Shown: piece after piece, positions 15,680 to 23,348 of the stretch
How positions within the stretch are numbered: position 1 is the stretch's first letter
Layout: each line of letters opens with the position of its first letter
Assembly (NCBI GenBank): GCA_016290615.1
Contig: JAEEUS010000021.1
Location: 1 to 32,367 of the forward strand
Length of the DNA stretch: 32,367 nt
Direction of reading: 5' to 3'
From: Lachnospiraceae bacterium
GTDB lineage: Bacteria > Bacillota > Clostridia > Lachnospirales > Lachnospiraceae
Position numbers and translations under genes: made by a program
Notes under the pieces: model-generated
What the model was told of the DNA's origin: nothing
The model's database searches: none
The model's input: only the letters and a program-made list of their open reading frames with translations

Positions 15680-17323
15680 TTATGGTAAATAATTATTTAG
15701 ATTAGCAACTAGATCTCCAGCACTTTGTCCACTATACAAGATACGACCGCTAGGATTTTTGAAGACAAAGTCATCATTGTTTTGATGATCTATAGTAACA
15801 GAATAGCCTCGCTCATCCGTAACTACAACATCTGCATTAACGCCAGAACTTCCACCCCAATCAATATCTTTAAGTGAATTAATTGTATAATCACCATATA
15901 GCTGTGTTCCCGTAATACTAATCGGTATAGTCATATTAACTGGTCCCTGCACGCTAGAATCGAAAGCAATTGAAGGAGTATTATTCACCGAAGAAGGCCT
16001 AGCTACAGAATAGTTTATTCCTGATATATATATTCTCTGAGAATTAGGATCAGCATATGCGCTTGTTCCTACAGATGTCGTATTATTACTTTGAGTTTCT
16101 GATGAAGAATCCTCTTCAGGCTCTTCTTCCTCAACTTCATTTGACGCAGCTAATTCCTTGGTAAATGCGATCCACTCATTGAGTTTTTCCTGTTCAGCTT
16201 TTTCAGAAGGAGCTCTGTCCTCATTTCTTCCGAATATCAGGTAATGAGCAAGTAGATCTTCATCATCACTGCCAAACTTCTCAACTACATCAGGATTGGC
16301 ATTTGCATAGTAATCAGGATCGAAGAGCGTTCCGTCCTTCAGATTGATCGTTCCGTCATCATTTCTTGATGCTATTGCTGCTTCCGCAAGTTTTTGAAGA
16401 AGAGTTCTGTTATCCTCTTCCTCTTCTGTATCATCTTCATCAGTTTCTTCTTCAGTTGTATCTTCTTCTACTTCTTCCTTTTTCTCAGGTTCTTCTTTCT
16501 TTACTTCTTCTTTCTTTGTATCTTTTACTTCTTCTTTTGTTTCAGTCTCCTCATCACTCTCTATAAGATTTCCGCCCTCAAGCAAAGCTATGAGTCTTTC
16601 CATTCCATCCTCGGGAAGACTTCCGTAAGCTAATTCCAGGGCATCTTCATCGCCTGTATTTTCTATATCATTTGAATCAAGAAGGCCGCTTGATACAAAT
16701 TCAGAGAATTCGCTGTTACCTCTGATAAGAGCGCTCTGTCCGGGTGTAAACAGTTTTTCAACTCCGTTGTATGAACCGTCAGTAGTCTTAAGACGTACCA
16801 GTACTTCTCCTGTTGTTATTTCGGTAAGGGTATATATAAGACCGTCAGATGCCTTATAAACAGTAACTCTGAAGCTTGTTCCTCTTACTGACATAGTAGA
16901 GTTTGGAGTATCAACCTCATAAGTCTCACCGGCTTCAAGCTTGCTCTGAAGTTCATTCAGTTCAGAACCGGCATCAAGATATATCTTTATGCGTGAATCT
17001 TCAGATTTGTCACTTGCTTCGAGTTTGAAGTGTGTATTTGCATCAGCATAAACGAACTTGTCGTTATCCATACACATGACAAGCTCAGATGCATCCATAA
17101 CAGTAACATCATCACCGCTGTAGAGATGTTCACCCTTATATGCCTGCCCGTTATTCATCTCACCGACTACGTTGACCGTACCTGCTACCTGTTCAACTGC
17201 TATGCTTCGATAGCCGCCTCCCTGTAAGAGAACAGCTACACCAATCCCTACCGCAACGACTGTACCTCCAGCGCCGGCTAGGATCTTACCCTTGGTTGTC
17301 TTAAGTAAAGCTCCAACATTCAT
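15680..17323 (-). CDS. FecR-domain surface protein with acidic coiled region
   Basis: A 547-residue protein. An uncleaved N-terminal transmembrane helix (residues 13-34) anchors it with the bulk outside. Residues about 45-205 form a FecR-type beta domain, including TPNSTMSVRGTSFRVTV and ITTGEVLVRL. Residues 256-305 are an extreme Glu/Lys/Asp/Thr run, probably an extended or coiled spacer. Residues 330-372 contain DPDYYANANPDV and LAHYLIFGRNEDRAPS, the pattern seen in Clostridial wall and surface proteins. The last 140 residues are beta-rich and unassigned. FecR domains elsewhere bind sigma regulators or act as extracellular adhesion-like modules; the role here is not determinable. AAGG lies about 10 nt before ATG. 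Confidence 0.78.
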   Translation of the reverse strand: MNVGALLKTTKGKILAGAGGTVVAVGIGVAVLLQGGGYRSIAVEQVAGTVNVVGEMNNGQAYKGEHLYSGDDVTVMDASELVMCMDNDKFVYADANTHFKLEASDKSEDSRIKIYLDAGSELNELQSKLEAGETYEVDTPNSTMSVRGTSFRVTVYKASDGLIYTLTEITTGEVLVRLKTTDGSYNGVEKLFTPGQSALIRGNSEFSEFVSSGLLDSNDIENTGDEDALELAYGSLPEDGMERLIALLEGGNLIESDEETETKEEVKDTKKEEVKKEEPEKKEEVEEDTTEEETDEDDTEEEEDNRTLLQKLAEAAIASRNDDGTINLKDGTLFDPDYYANANPDVVEKFGSDDEDLLAHYLIFGRNEDRAPSEKAEQEKLNEWIAFTKELAASNEVEEEEPEEDSSSETQSNNTTSVGTSAYADPNSQRIYISGINYSVARPSSVNNTPSIAFDSSVQGPVNMTIPISITGTQLYGDYTINSLKDIDWGGSSGVNADVVVTDERGYSVTIDHQNNDDFVFKNPSGRILYSGQSAGDLVANLNNYLP

Positions 17324-17367
17324 ATTAATATACCTTCCTGTAGTTCCCTGTAGTGTTTTAACGCACT

Positions 17368-17373
17368 ATTATA
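17368..17373 (-). promoter_or_regulatory. -10 element of the FecR-protein promoter
   Basis: On the minus strand TATAAT occurs about 45 nt before the ATG. The hexamer 17 nt upstream (AAATAA) is a poor -35, which fits an activator-dependent promoter using the paired repeats just upstream. Confidence 0.5.
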
Positions 17374-17407
17374 TTGTATCACATTTATTGTTATTTATGG
17401 TATTTTT

Positions 17408-17439
17408 GCACGAAATGCTCAAATTCGAGCACGAAATGC
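17408..17439 (-). promoter_or_regulatory. Pair of 11-nt direct repeats, 21-bp spacing (activator site candidate)
   Basis: GCACGAAATGC occurs identically at 17408-17418 and 17429-17439, so the copies are two DNA turns apart on the same face. They lie about 35 nt upstream of the TATAAT of the FecR-protein gene. Two direct repeats at 21-22 bp is the layout of LytTR-type and AraC-type binding sites. The sequence does not match the related motif found at the GH3 and transporter promoters, so a different regulator is implied. Confidence 0.55.
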
Positions 17440-17540
17440 AGAAATCAACTGTTATGTAAACCAATTTATAGATTTTCACTTCTTTTGTAAAGCGAATTTC
17501 CCGTTCCTGATCTGTGAGATATAACCATCTTTATTCATAC

Positions 17541-17578
17541 AAAAAAGCTCCGGTCATCTTATTGATGGCCGGAAGCTT
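17541..17578 (-). terminator. Terminator of the GH3-to-YfcE operon
   Basis: On the minus strand AAGCTTCCGGCCATC pairs with GATGACCGGAGCTT around loop AATAA, with one bulge and one mismatch, followed by a run of six T. It starts about 8 nt after the YfcE stop codon. Confidence 0.85.
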
Positions 17579-17585
17579 ATATTTT

Positions 17586-18071
17586 TCATATATATCTCAG
17601 TTCAAATTCTGCTTCACCTGAATCATTGATCTTCATCAAAACATATGAAGGCTGTCTTCCCTCCTGTCTGGGATAGGTAAGACTGCCGGGATTGATCGCG
17701 ATTATATCCCCGTCACGTTCTATTACTGGTCTGTGAGTATGACCATACATCACTATATCTATACCGCGGCTTCGTGCCTCGTCCTTTAGTATCTCGTTTC
17801 CCATCGATACATAGTAATGATGTCCGTGAGTGACCCATATCTTATATTTTCCGATGCTGAATTCCTCTTCGCTTTTGATATCTGAGAAAAAGTCGTTGTT
17901 TCCCGCAACCATCTTTACAGGACATCTGGCTGCTTCATTGATGATGTACTCGCTGCCCTCTATATCACCGCAGTGAATCACCATATCAAGCGGAGCAAGC
18001 TGCTTGCACAGTTCAACATACAGATCATTCTTTCTGTGAGTATCACTCACGATCAAAATCTTCATACTCAT
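17586..18071 (-). CDS. YfcE/MJ0936-type metallophosphoesterase
   Basis: A 161-residue phosphodiesterase of the YfcE family. All metal-binding motifs are present: SDTHRKND (residues 9-16), HCGDIEGSEY, AGNNDFF, VTHGHHYYV and YGHTHRPV, followed by the INPGSLTYPR strand. The family hydrolyses phosphodiester bonds in vitro with two divalent metals; the natural substrate is often unknown. It is the last gene of the operon, 26 nt after rdgB; pairing of rdgB and yfcE is frequent in Clostridia. Start at ATG 18071 or two codons later; AGGGAA precedes both. Confidence 0.92.
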   Translation of the reverse strand: MSMKILIVSDTHRKNDLYVELCKQLAPLDMVIHCGDIEGSEYIINEAARCPVKMVAGNNDFFSDIKSEEEFSIGKYKIWVTHGHHYYVSMGNEILKDEARSRGIDIVMYGHTHRPVIERDGDIIAINPGSLTYPRQEGRQPSYVLMKINDSGEAEFELRYI

Positions 18072-18097
18072 ATTCCCTATCCCCGTATGCAGTATAA

Positions 18098-18706
18098 TTA
18101 GGATTCATGTTTTATCAGAATCTCTTTTATTCCCTCTAAAGCCTTTCCTCTGTGACTAATCCTGTTCTTCTCATCAGGATCAAGTTCGGCTGAATATACT
18201 CCTCTTTCGGGAAGATAGAATATCGGATCGTATCCGAATCCGTTGGGTCCTTTTTCCTCGTAACCAATCCTTCCCTCGTACGTTGCTTCGTAGCTGTCTT
18301 CGCTTCCGTCAGGAAAGACTACAGCCATGGCACAGACAAATCTTGCTGTTCTCTTTTCATCTTCAACGCCTTCAAGACGCTCTATTATCTTTGCATTCTT
18401 TATCTTGTAAGGAGTATCCTCACCCAGGTATCTTGCGGAATATATTCCGGGTTCTCCGCCAAGTGCATCAACAACAAGTCCCGAATCATCTGCGACTACC
18501 GCAGCATTTAAACCTTTTTCCTTTACCAGTTTTGCAACTGCTCTTGCCTTTATAAAGGCATTTTCCATAAATGTGCTTCCGTCCTCCTCGACATCTGTAT
18601 AAACATCCGCTTCCTTCATGGATAGAACTTCAGCGTCAGTATCTGACATGATGGCGCGTATCTCGCGCATCTTGCCCATATTTCCTGTAGCAAATATGAC
18701 TTTCAT
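18098..18706 (-). CDS. rdgB: RdgB/HAM1 non-canonical purine NTP pyrophosphatase
   Basis: A 202-residue enzyme that hydrolyses dITP, XTP and ITP to monophosphates, keeping deaminated purines out of nucleic acids. Family motifs are clear: FATGNMGKMREI (residues 5-16), EEDGSTFMENAFIKARAVA, VVADDSGLVVDALGGEPGIYSARYLGED with the catalytic Asp pair, and GFGYDPIFYLPERG, closing with NRISHRGKALEG. Length matches the family. The gene starts 6 nt after the methyltransferase stop and is probably translationally linked to it. Confidence 0.96.
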   Translation of the reverse strand: MKVIFATGNMGKMREIRAIMSDTDAEVLSMKEADVYTDVEEDGSTFMENAFIKARAVAKLVKEKGLNAAVVADDSGLVVDALGGEPGIYSARYLGEDTPYKIKNAKIIERLEGVEDEKRTARFVCAMAVVFPDGSEDSYEATYEGRIGYEEKGPNGFGYDPIFYLPERGVYSAELDPDEKNRISHRGKALEGIKEILIKHES

Positions 18707-18712
18707 TATGAC

Positions 18713-19873
18713 TTACCCTTTCTGTCTGATATCCTGTCTGGGAGGCTTAGGCCCCATAAACTGATAAAAGTATGTCTTCATCATACCATTATATATCTTC
18801 CTGTTCTTATCAGCCTTTCTCCCTATATATTTCTCTGCCTCTTCATAGGCCGTTATCATATATAACGACCAGCTGTCGAGGTTTTTAAACCTTTCCCCGA
18901 TAACGGTATAAAGCCCTGCCATATCATCCTTTTCCATGATACGCTCTCCGTACGGAGGATTGGTAATGATAAATCCGTATTTCTTAGGATGCGAAAGATC
19001 TGCAACATCTCTTCTCTGGAAGTGTATCAGATCCTCAACACCGGCAAGTCTCGCATTCTGTCTTGCGATCGATACCATCTCATCATCTATGTCATATCCC
19101 TGGATATCACAGACTACACCCTTATCTACTTCATCGGCTGCTTCTTCGAATGCATCCTTCCAGGTATTAGCCGATATCAGATTATTCCATTTTTCTGCCG
19201 TGAAGTGTCTGTTCATTCCCGGAGCGATATTAGCTGCCATTAGAGCTGCTTCGATCGCGAATGTTCCTGATCCGCAGAAGGGATCAACAAGGATCCTGTC
19301 CTTGTTCCACGGAGTGAGCATTATAAGAGCCGCAGCGAGATTTTCCGCCAGCGGAGCCTTCGCTGTAAGCTTTCTGTATCCCCTCTTATGTAAAGAATCT
19401 CCCGTGGTATCAAGTCCGATGGTAACAGTATCCTTCATAATGAATACTCTTAGCGGATATGCTTCTCCATCCTCTGGAAACTGGGTCATGTTATAGCATT
19501 GACTCAAGTGGTCGACGATGGCTTTTTTCATTATGGACTGTATATCAGATGGGCTGAACAGCGCACTTTTGACACTTGCAGCCTTGGCCACCCAGAACTT
19601 TGCATCCTTTGGCAGATACTCTTCCCATTCTACTGCTTTTGTGCCCTGGTAAAGCTCTTCAAAAGTCTCTGCATGAAACTGAGCGACCTTTATAAGTATC
19701 CTCTCAGCTGTCCTCAGGCCGATATTCGCCCGACAGACTGCCTCTTCATCACCTATAAACGTCACTCTTCCGTCTTCTACATGACTGACATCATAACCGA
19801 GATCTATTATCTCTTTTTTCAGTACAGATTCCAGTCCGAAATGGCATGGTGCCATTAGCTCTATTCTTTGCAT
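18713..19873 (-). CDS. THUMP-domain class I SAM-dependent RNA methyltransferase (RlmL/YpsC type)
   Basis: A 386-residue enzyme with an N-terminal THUMP region (about residues 45-155, RNA binding) and a Rossmann methyltransferase domain. VDPFCGSGTFAIEAALMA is the SAM-binding loop, GYDIDDEM the acidic ribose-binding motif and ITNPPYGERI the catalytic NPPY motif for adenine or guanine N-methylation. Relatives make N2-methylguanosine in 23S rRNA. I choose ATG 19873 (MQRIELMAPCHFGLESVLK), the usual family start. The longer frame from 19942 adds 23 residues inside the TSCPD gene. The chosen start overlaps the TSCPD stop by 13 nt. Confidence 0.92.
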   Translation of the reverse strand: MQRIELMAPCHFGLESVLKKEIIDLGYDVSHVEDGRVTFIGDEEAVCRANIGLRTAERILIKVAQFHAETFEELYQGTKAVEWEEYLPKDAKFWVAKAASVKSALFSPSDIQSIMKKAIVDHLSQCYNMTQFPEDGEAYPLRVFIMKDTVTIGLDTTGDSLHKRGYRKLTAKAPLAENLAAALIMLTPWNKDRILVDPFCGSGTFAIEAALMAANIAPGMNRHFTAEKWNNLISANTWKDAFEEAADEVDKGVVCDIQGYDIDDEMVSIARQNARLAGVEDLIHFQRRDVADLSHPKKYGFIITNPPYGERIMEKDDMAGLYTVIGERFKNLDSWSLYMITAYEEAEKYIGRKADKNRKIYNGMMKTYFYQFMGPKPPRQDIRQKG

Positions 19874-20121
19874 GTTTCCGAATATGCCTTTCTTACAGCC
19901 TTTGCCAGCTGATCTGCACAACTCGTTCCCTTGAATCCGCACTGATTGCCAAGCAGTTTGCTCTCAATCTGATCTACGCTGAATCCGTCAACAAGCTTGC
20001 TCACCGCTTTAAGGTTTCCGTTGCAGCCTCCTGTAAAGCTGACATTTGTTATGACATCTCCGTCAATATCAAAATCGATCTTGGAAGCACATACTCCCGA
20101 AGTATTATATGTATATCTCAT
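19861..20121 (-). CDS. TSCPD domain-containing protein (TIGR03905-like)
   Basis: An 86-residue protein matching the small TSCPD family: GVCASKIDFDIDGDVITNVSF, GGCNGNLKAVSKLVDG, LLGNQCGFKGTSCADQLAKAV. The cysteines in GVC, GGC, QCGFK and TSC suggest metal or thiol chemistry. The fold is related to the C-terminal domain of NrdJ-type ribonucleotide reductases; the function of the stand-alone protein is not known. GGAGG at the end of the GH3 gene is 8 nt before the ATG, and only 3 nt separate it from the GH3 stop. Confidence 0.92.
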   Translation of the reverse strand: MRYTYNTSGVCASKIDFDIDGDVITNVSFTGGCNGNLKAVSKLVDGFSVDQIESKLLGNQCGFKGTSCADQLAKAVRKAYSETCKE

Positions 20122-20124
20122 TTA

Positions 20125-22296
20125 CTAAACCTCCAGTTCTACAAATCCCGCACCGTTATCGTTAGCGCTGCATTTATTTAATCCATTAAGGCTTACCGTT
20201 ACCTTAGCCTTATTGGCATCGATAATTCGTATTCCTTCGTCATTTACTACTGTCCAGGCCCTTGCAGGTATATCTATGTCAAACTGCTTTGTCTCACCGG
20301 CTTTGATATGTACCCTCTTATATGCCGCAAGCTTTCCGTTTTCCGTTTCATACTTGCTGTCATTTTTAACATATATCTGTATTACTTCATCTGTATCAAC
20401 ATCCGATGTATTTGTCAGTCCAACAGAGATCACAGATGATACAGTTTCCAACTGCCTGTATGTTTCGATAGCGTCAGCTTTGTTTAATGCTGTAGCTATC
20501 TGTGAAGTCAAGCTCGCATAATCTTTTGAAAGTAAAGCCTTAACTATCTTTACATCAGCGTAGGTCAGGCCGTATCCGAAAGGATACAGAGGCTCGCCCT
20601 CAAAGTATCTGTATGTTCTGCCCTTCATAGAATAATCTTCAAATGAAGGCATCTTTTCTAAATCGCTGTTATGATAGAAAGTAAGCGGAAGCTTTCCTGA
20701 AGGAGATACTTCTCCAAACAGTATATCAGCTACGGTCTTGCCGCCCTGTGCACCGGGATACCAGCACTGAAGTATTGCATCCGCCTTTTCTTTTGCCACG
20801 CTCATATCGATAGAGCTTCCTGCCATCATACATACGATCACAGGCTTGCCTGTCTTTAATACGGCATCAAGCAGTCTTACCTGACATGGAGGAAGCATCA
20901 GATCATTCTTATCACCTGATGCGTATGAGTTACCTGTATCTCCCTCTTCACCCTCAAGAGTCTCATCAAGTCCCAGACACAGAACAACTACATCAGAATT
21001 CTTTGCTACTATTACAGCTTCAGCCAGTCTGTCATCTTCCTTTGCAAGGAATTCCTCCTTATCAAGGAACAGATGAGAACCCAAAGAATACAGTACTCTG
21101 ACATCGGCTCCAACATAGTCCTGGATCCCTTCAAGGACTGTCGTATATCTTGAAGCTGTACCATGGTAATTGCCCATAAGTGCCTTTCTTGAATCGGCAT
21201 TGGGTCCTATCACACCTATGGTAGCCAGTTTAGACTTATCAAGCGGCAATATATTTCCTTCGTTTTTAAGAAGAACAATTGTCTCTTCAGCTGCTTTTCT
21301 TGCTATTTTTAAATGTTCACTGCATTCCACAGTTTTATAATCTATCTTGTTAAACTCGTTATCTTCAAATTCACCAAGAAAGTATCTAGTTGTAAACAGA
21401 TTTATAGCTGCCTTTCTGATATCCTCCTTGTCGATCAGTCCCTGATCGTAAGCAGAAAGGATCGATCTGTATGTGCATCCGCAGTTAAGATCACAGCCTT
21501 TCTTAAGTGCAAGTGCAGCGCTTTCTTCAGGTGTTGATGTCACCTTGTGATTCTCATGGAAATCTCTTACTGCCCAGCAGTCGGAAACAAAGTGCCCCTC
21601 AAACTTCCACATGCCTCTTAAAACATCTTCCATAAGATATGTATTGGCACAGCAGGGCTCACCGTTTGTTCTGTTATATGCACCCATGACCGACTCAACA
21701 TCTCCCTCGATCACGAGTGTTTCAAATGCAGGAAGGTATGTTTCCCACATATCCTTCTTGTCAGCTGTGGCATCGAATGAATGTCTGATAGCTTCAGGAC
21801 CTGAATGCACTGCGAAGTGCTTTGCACAGGCTCCGATCTTTCTGTGATCTGAATCTCCCTGCAGGCCTTTTACAAAAGCAACACCGAGTCTGCTGGTAAG
21901 ATACGGATCCTCTCCGAGTGTCTCATGACCTCTTCCCCATCTGGGATCTCTGAATATATTTACATTAGGTGACCACAGTGTAAGTCCTTTGTATATATCC
22001 CTGTCACCTTCAGATGTATAGGCATTGTATTTTGCTCTGGCTTCAGTGGAGATCACTTCTGCTTCTTTCTCAATCAGATCATCATCCCACGATGCAGCCA
22101 TACCTATTGCCTGCGGAAATACAGTAGCACTTCCTGCTCTTGCTACACCGTGAAGTCCTTCACTCCACCAGTTATACTCATTGACTCCGAGTCGCTCGAT
22201 TGCCGGCGCATCATATCTTAACTGCTCAGCCATCTCTTCAAGCGTCATCTTGTCGACAAGCTGTGTTGCCAGATCTCTTGCCTGTTTTCTATCCAT
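20125..22296 (-). CDS. Glycoside hydrolase family 3 (probable beta-xylosidase/beta-glucosidase)
   Basis: A 723-residue cytoplasmic GH3 enzyme with no signal peptide, which fits intracellular cleavage of imported oligosaccharides. The N-terminal domain has YNWWSEGLHGVARAG (41-55), the block typical of the xylosidase branch, then DPRWGRGHETLGEDPY and AKHFAVHSG. The nucleophile Asp239 is in GHFVSDCWAVRDF. The alpha/beta sandwich domain follows, and a fibronectin III-like domain closes the protein (about 640-720). A retaining exo-glycosidase on beta-xylosides or beta-glucosides is expected; specificity cannot be fixed from sequence. AAAGGAG lies 7 nt before ATG. It leads an operon that continues into housekeeping genes. 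Confidence 0.93.
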   Translation of the reverse strand: MDRKQARDLATQLVDKMTLEEMAEQLRYDAPAIERLGVNEYNWWSEGLHGVARAGSATVFPQAIGMAASWDDDLIEKEAEVISTEARAKYNAYTSEGDRDIYKGLTLWSPNVNIFRDPRWGRGHETLGEDPYLTSRLGVAFVKGLQGDSDHRKIGACAKHFAVHSGPEAIRHSFDATADKKDMWETYLPAFETLVIEGDVESVMGAYNRTNGEPCCANTYLMEDVLRGMWKFEGHFVSDCWAVRDFHENHKVTSTPEESAALALKKGCDLNCGCTYRSILSAYDQGLIDKEDIRKAAINLFTTRYFLGEFEDNEFNKIDYKTVECSEHLKIARKAAEETIVLLKNEGNILPLDKSKLATIGVIGPNADSRKALMGNYHGTASRYTTVLEGIQDYVGADVRVLYSLGSHLFLDKEEFLAKEDDRLAEAVIVAKNSDVVVLCLGLDETLEGEEGDTGNSYASGDKNDLMLPPCQVRLLDAVLKTGKPVIVCMMAGSSIDMSVAKEKADAILQCWYPGAQGGKTVADILFGEVSPSGKLPLTFYHNSDLEKMPSFEDYSMKGRTYRYFEGEPLYPFGYGLTYADVKIVKALLSKDYASLTSQIATALNKADAIETYRQLETVSSVISVGLTNTSDVDTDEVIQIYVKNDSKYETENGKLAAYKRVHIKAGETKQFDIDIPARAWTVVNDEGIRIIDANKAKVTVSLNGLNKCSANDNGAGFVELEV

Positions 22297-22321
22297 TTAA
22301 TATCTCCTTTGTTATGCTACT

Positions 22322-22351
22322 GATATTGCTTTTTGTTTTACAGATATTGCT
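22322..22351. promoter_or_regulatory. Paired GATATTGCT direct repeats, 21-bp spacing (AraC-type operator candidate)
   Basis: GATATTGCT is present identically at 22322-22330 and 22343-22351 in the short divergent region between the GH3 and AraC genes. The 21-bp spacing is that of classic AraC-family half-sites. A related pair with the same spacing lies upstream of the sugar-transporter promoter at 26837-26866. The second copy overlaps the -35 of a promoter reading into the AraC gene. Confidence 0.6.
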
Positions 22352-22375
22352 ACTTGGTCAAATATGAAATATAAT
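22347..22375 (+). promoter_or_regulatory. Candidate promoter of the AraC regulator, partly inside its own gene
   Basis: TTGCTA (22347-22352), a 17-nt spacer and TATAAT (22370-22375). The predicted start of transcription is at the in-frame ATG at 22382, so the message could be leaderless. The -35 lies within the second GATATTGCT repeat, so binding there would affect this promoter directly. Confidence 0.45.
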
Positions 22376-23305
22376 CCTTATATGGATACAATATTACATG
22401 TTTTAAAATTTCAGGATTTTATTCAGCCCACCTCAGTACCTTACACCAGAGTTCTTGAAGGTCCGGAGGAGATCATACAATACCCTCCCGGCTCACATGT
22501 TCGCATCTGGTATAATACTGAGCCCAGCGCATATGACAATCATTTCCATAATTGTGCAGAACTGATATATATGTATGAAAACGAATGCACTGTTACTGTA
22601 CCAAACGGGGTTTATACACTGAATTCCGGAGACATGATACTGATCCCGCCATATATGATGCATCAGATTTCATATACCAAACCCGGAAAACAGTTCGTGA
22701 TCCTGATCGATGTGGAGCCTCTCTTTAACTTCGGTATTTATACCTCGCCAAATTCGACTATCAATGATATTTTACTATGTAATAAAGAGAATTGTCCACA
22801 CATATATATTGATGTTTGCAACAATATAACCGACATGATCAATTCATATTTTTCAAATTCTGTTCTATGGGAAATTGAAACATATTCTCACTTTATGAAG
22901 TTTCTGACTCTGATAGGAAGAAACACGGCAGCACATGAAACCGACAGCGGAATGGTTCGTATGGCAAACTCCAAAGAACACTATGACAAGTTCTTTGAAC
23001 TTCTCCAGTATATAGAAAGAAGCTACGGTGAACCTCTTACGTTGGATGATATGGCAAGTCACGTCGGATTTTCAAAATTCCATTTCATCAGGCTGTTTAA
23101 GGAATACACCGGTACTACATTCTATGACTATCTGACAAACAAACGTATCCAGCATGCCAAGCAGCTGCTGGCATCAAATATGGGTATAACGGATGTTGCA
23201 TTCTCATGCGGATTTAACAACCAGACATCTTTTTGTCGAGCCTTTAAAAAAGTCTGCGGATGTCCGCCGACAGAATTCAGACAGAACCTTAAAAGAAAGC
23301 AATAA
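22364..23305 (+). CDS. AraC family regulator with N-terminal cupin, divergent from the GH3 gene
   Basis: A 313-residue regulator. The N-terminal cupin (about residues 45-130) includes VRIWYNTEPSAYDNHFHNCAELIY and SGDMILIPPYMMHQI, whose His residues typically line a sugar-binding pocket. The C-terminal HTH region (about 210-310) includes EPLTLDDMASHVGFSKFHFIRLFKEYTG and ITDVAFSCGFNNQTSFCRAFK. It probably responds to a xylan- or cellulose-derived sugar and controls the GH3 operon and the ABC transporter, based on shared repeats. The start is unclear: neither ATG 22364 nor the in-frame ATG 22382 has a ribosome binding site. A bidirectional terminator follows. Confidence 0.9.
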   Translation: MKYNPYMDTILHVLKFQDFIQPTSVPYTRVLEGPEEIIQYPPGSHVRIWYNTEPSAYDNHFHNCAELIYMYENECTVTVPNGVYTLNSGDMILIPPYMMHQISYTKPGKQFVILIDVEPLFNFGIYTSPNSTINDILLCNKENCPHIYIDVCNNITDMINSYFSNSVLWEIETYSHFMKFLTLIGRNTAAHETDSGMVRMANSKEHYDKFFELLQYIERSYGEPLTLDDMASHVGFSKFHFIRLFKEYTGTTFYDYLTNKRIQHAKQLLASNMGITDVAFSCGFNNQTSFCRAFKKVCGCPPTEFRQNLKRKQ

Positions 23306-23335
23306 AAAACGTCTTCCGTTTGGAAGACGTTTTTT
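23304..23335. terminator. Bidirectional terminator between the AraC gene and the transporter operon
   Basis: Perfect 14-bp arms AAAAAACGTCTTCC (23304-23317) and GGAAGACGTTTTTT (23322-23335) around loop GTTT. A/T runs flank the stem on both sides, so it serves the rightward AraC gene and the leftward permease gene, whose stop is at 23349. Confidence 0.92.
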
Positions 23336-23348
23336 ATGTAATGGTTTA

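Noticed and set aside
16366-16633. Leu/Phe-rich plus-strand frames that look like membrane proteins
   Set aside because: They are the complement of the Glu/Lys-rich run of the FecR-domain protein; GAA/GAG codons read backwards as TTC/CTC.
17408-17439. Possible CRISPR-like repeats
   Set aside because: There are only two 11-nt copies with a 10-nt gap and no cas genes; promoter position fits a regulator site better.
19874-19942. Longer methyltransferase start at 19942
   Set aside because: The extra residues fall inside the TSCPD gene and precede the usual family start MQRIELMAPCHFG.
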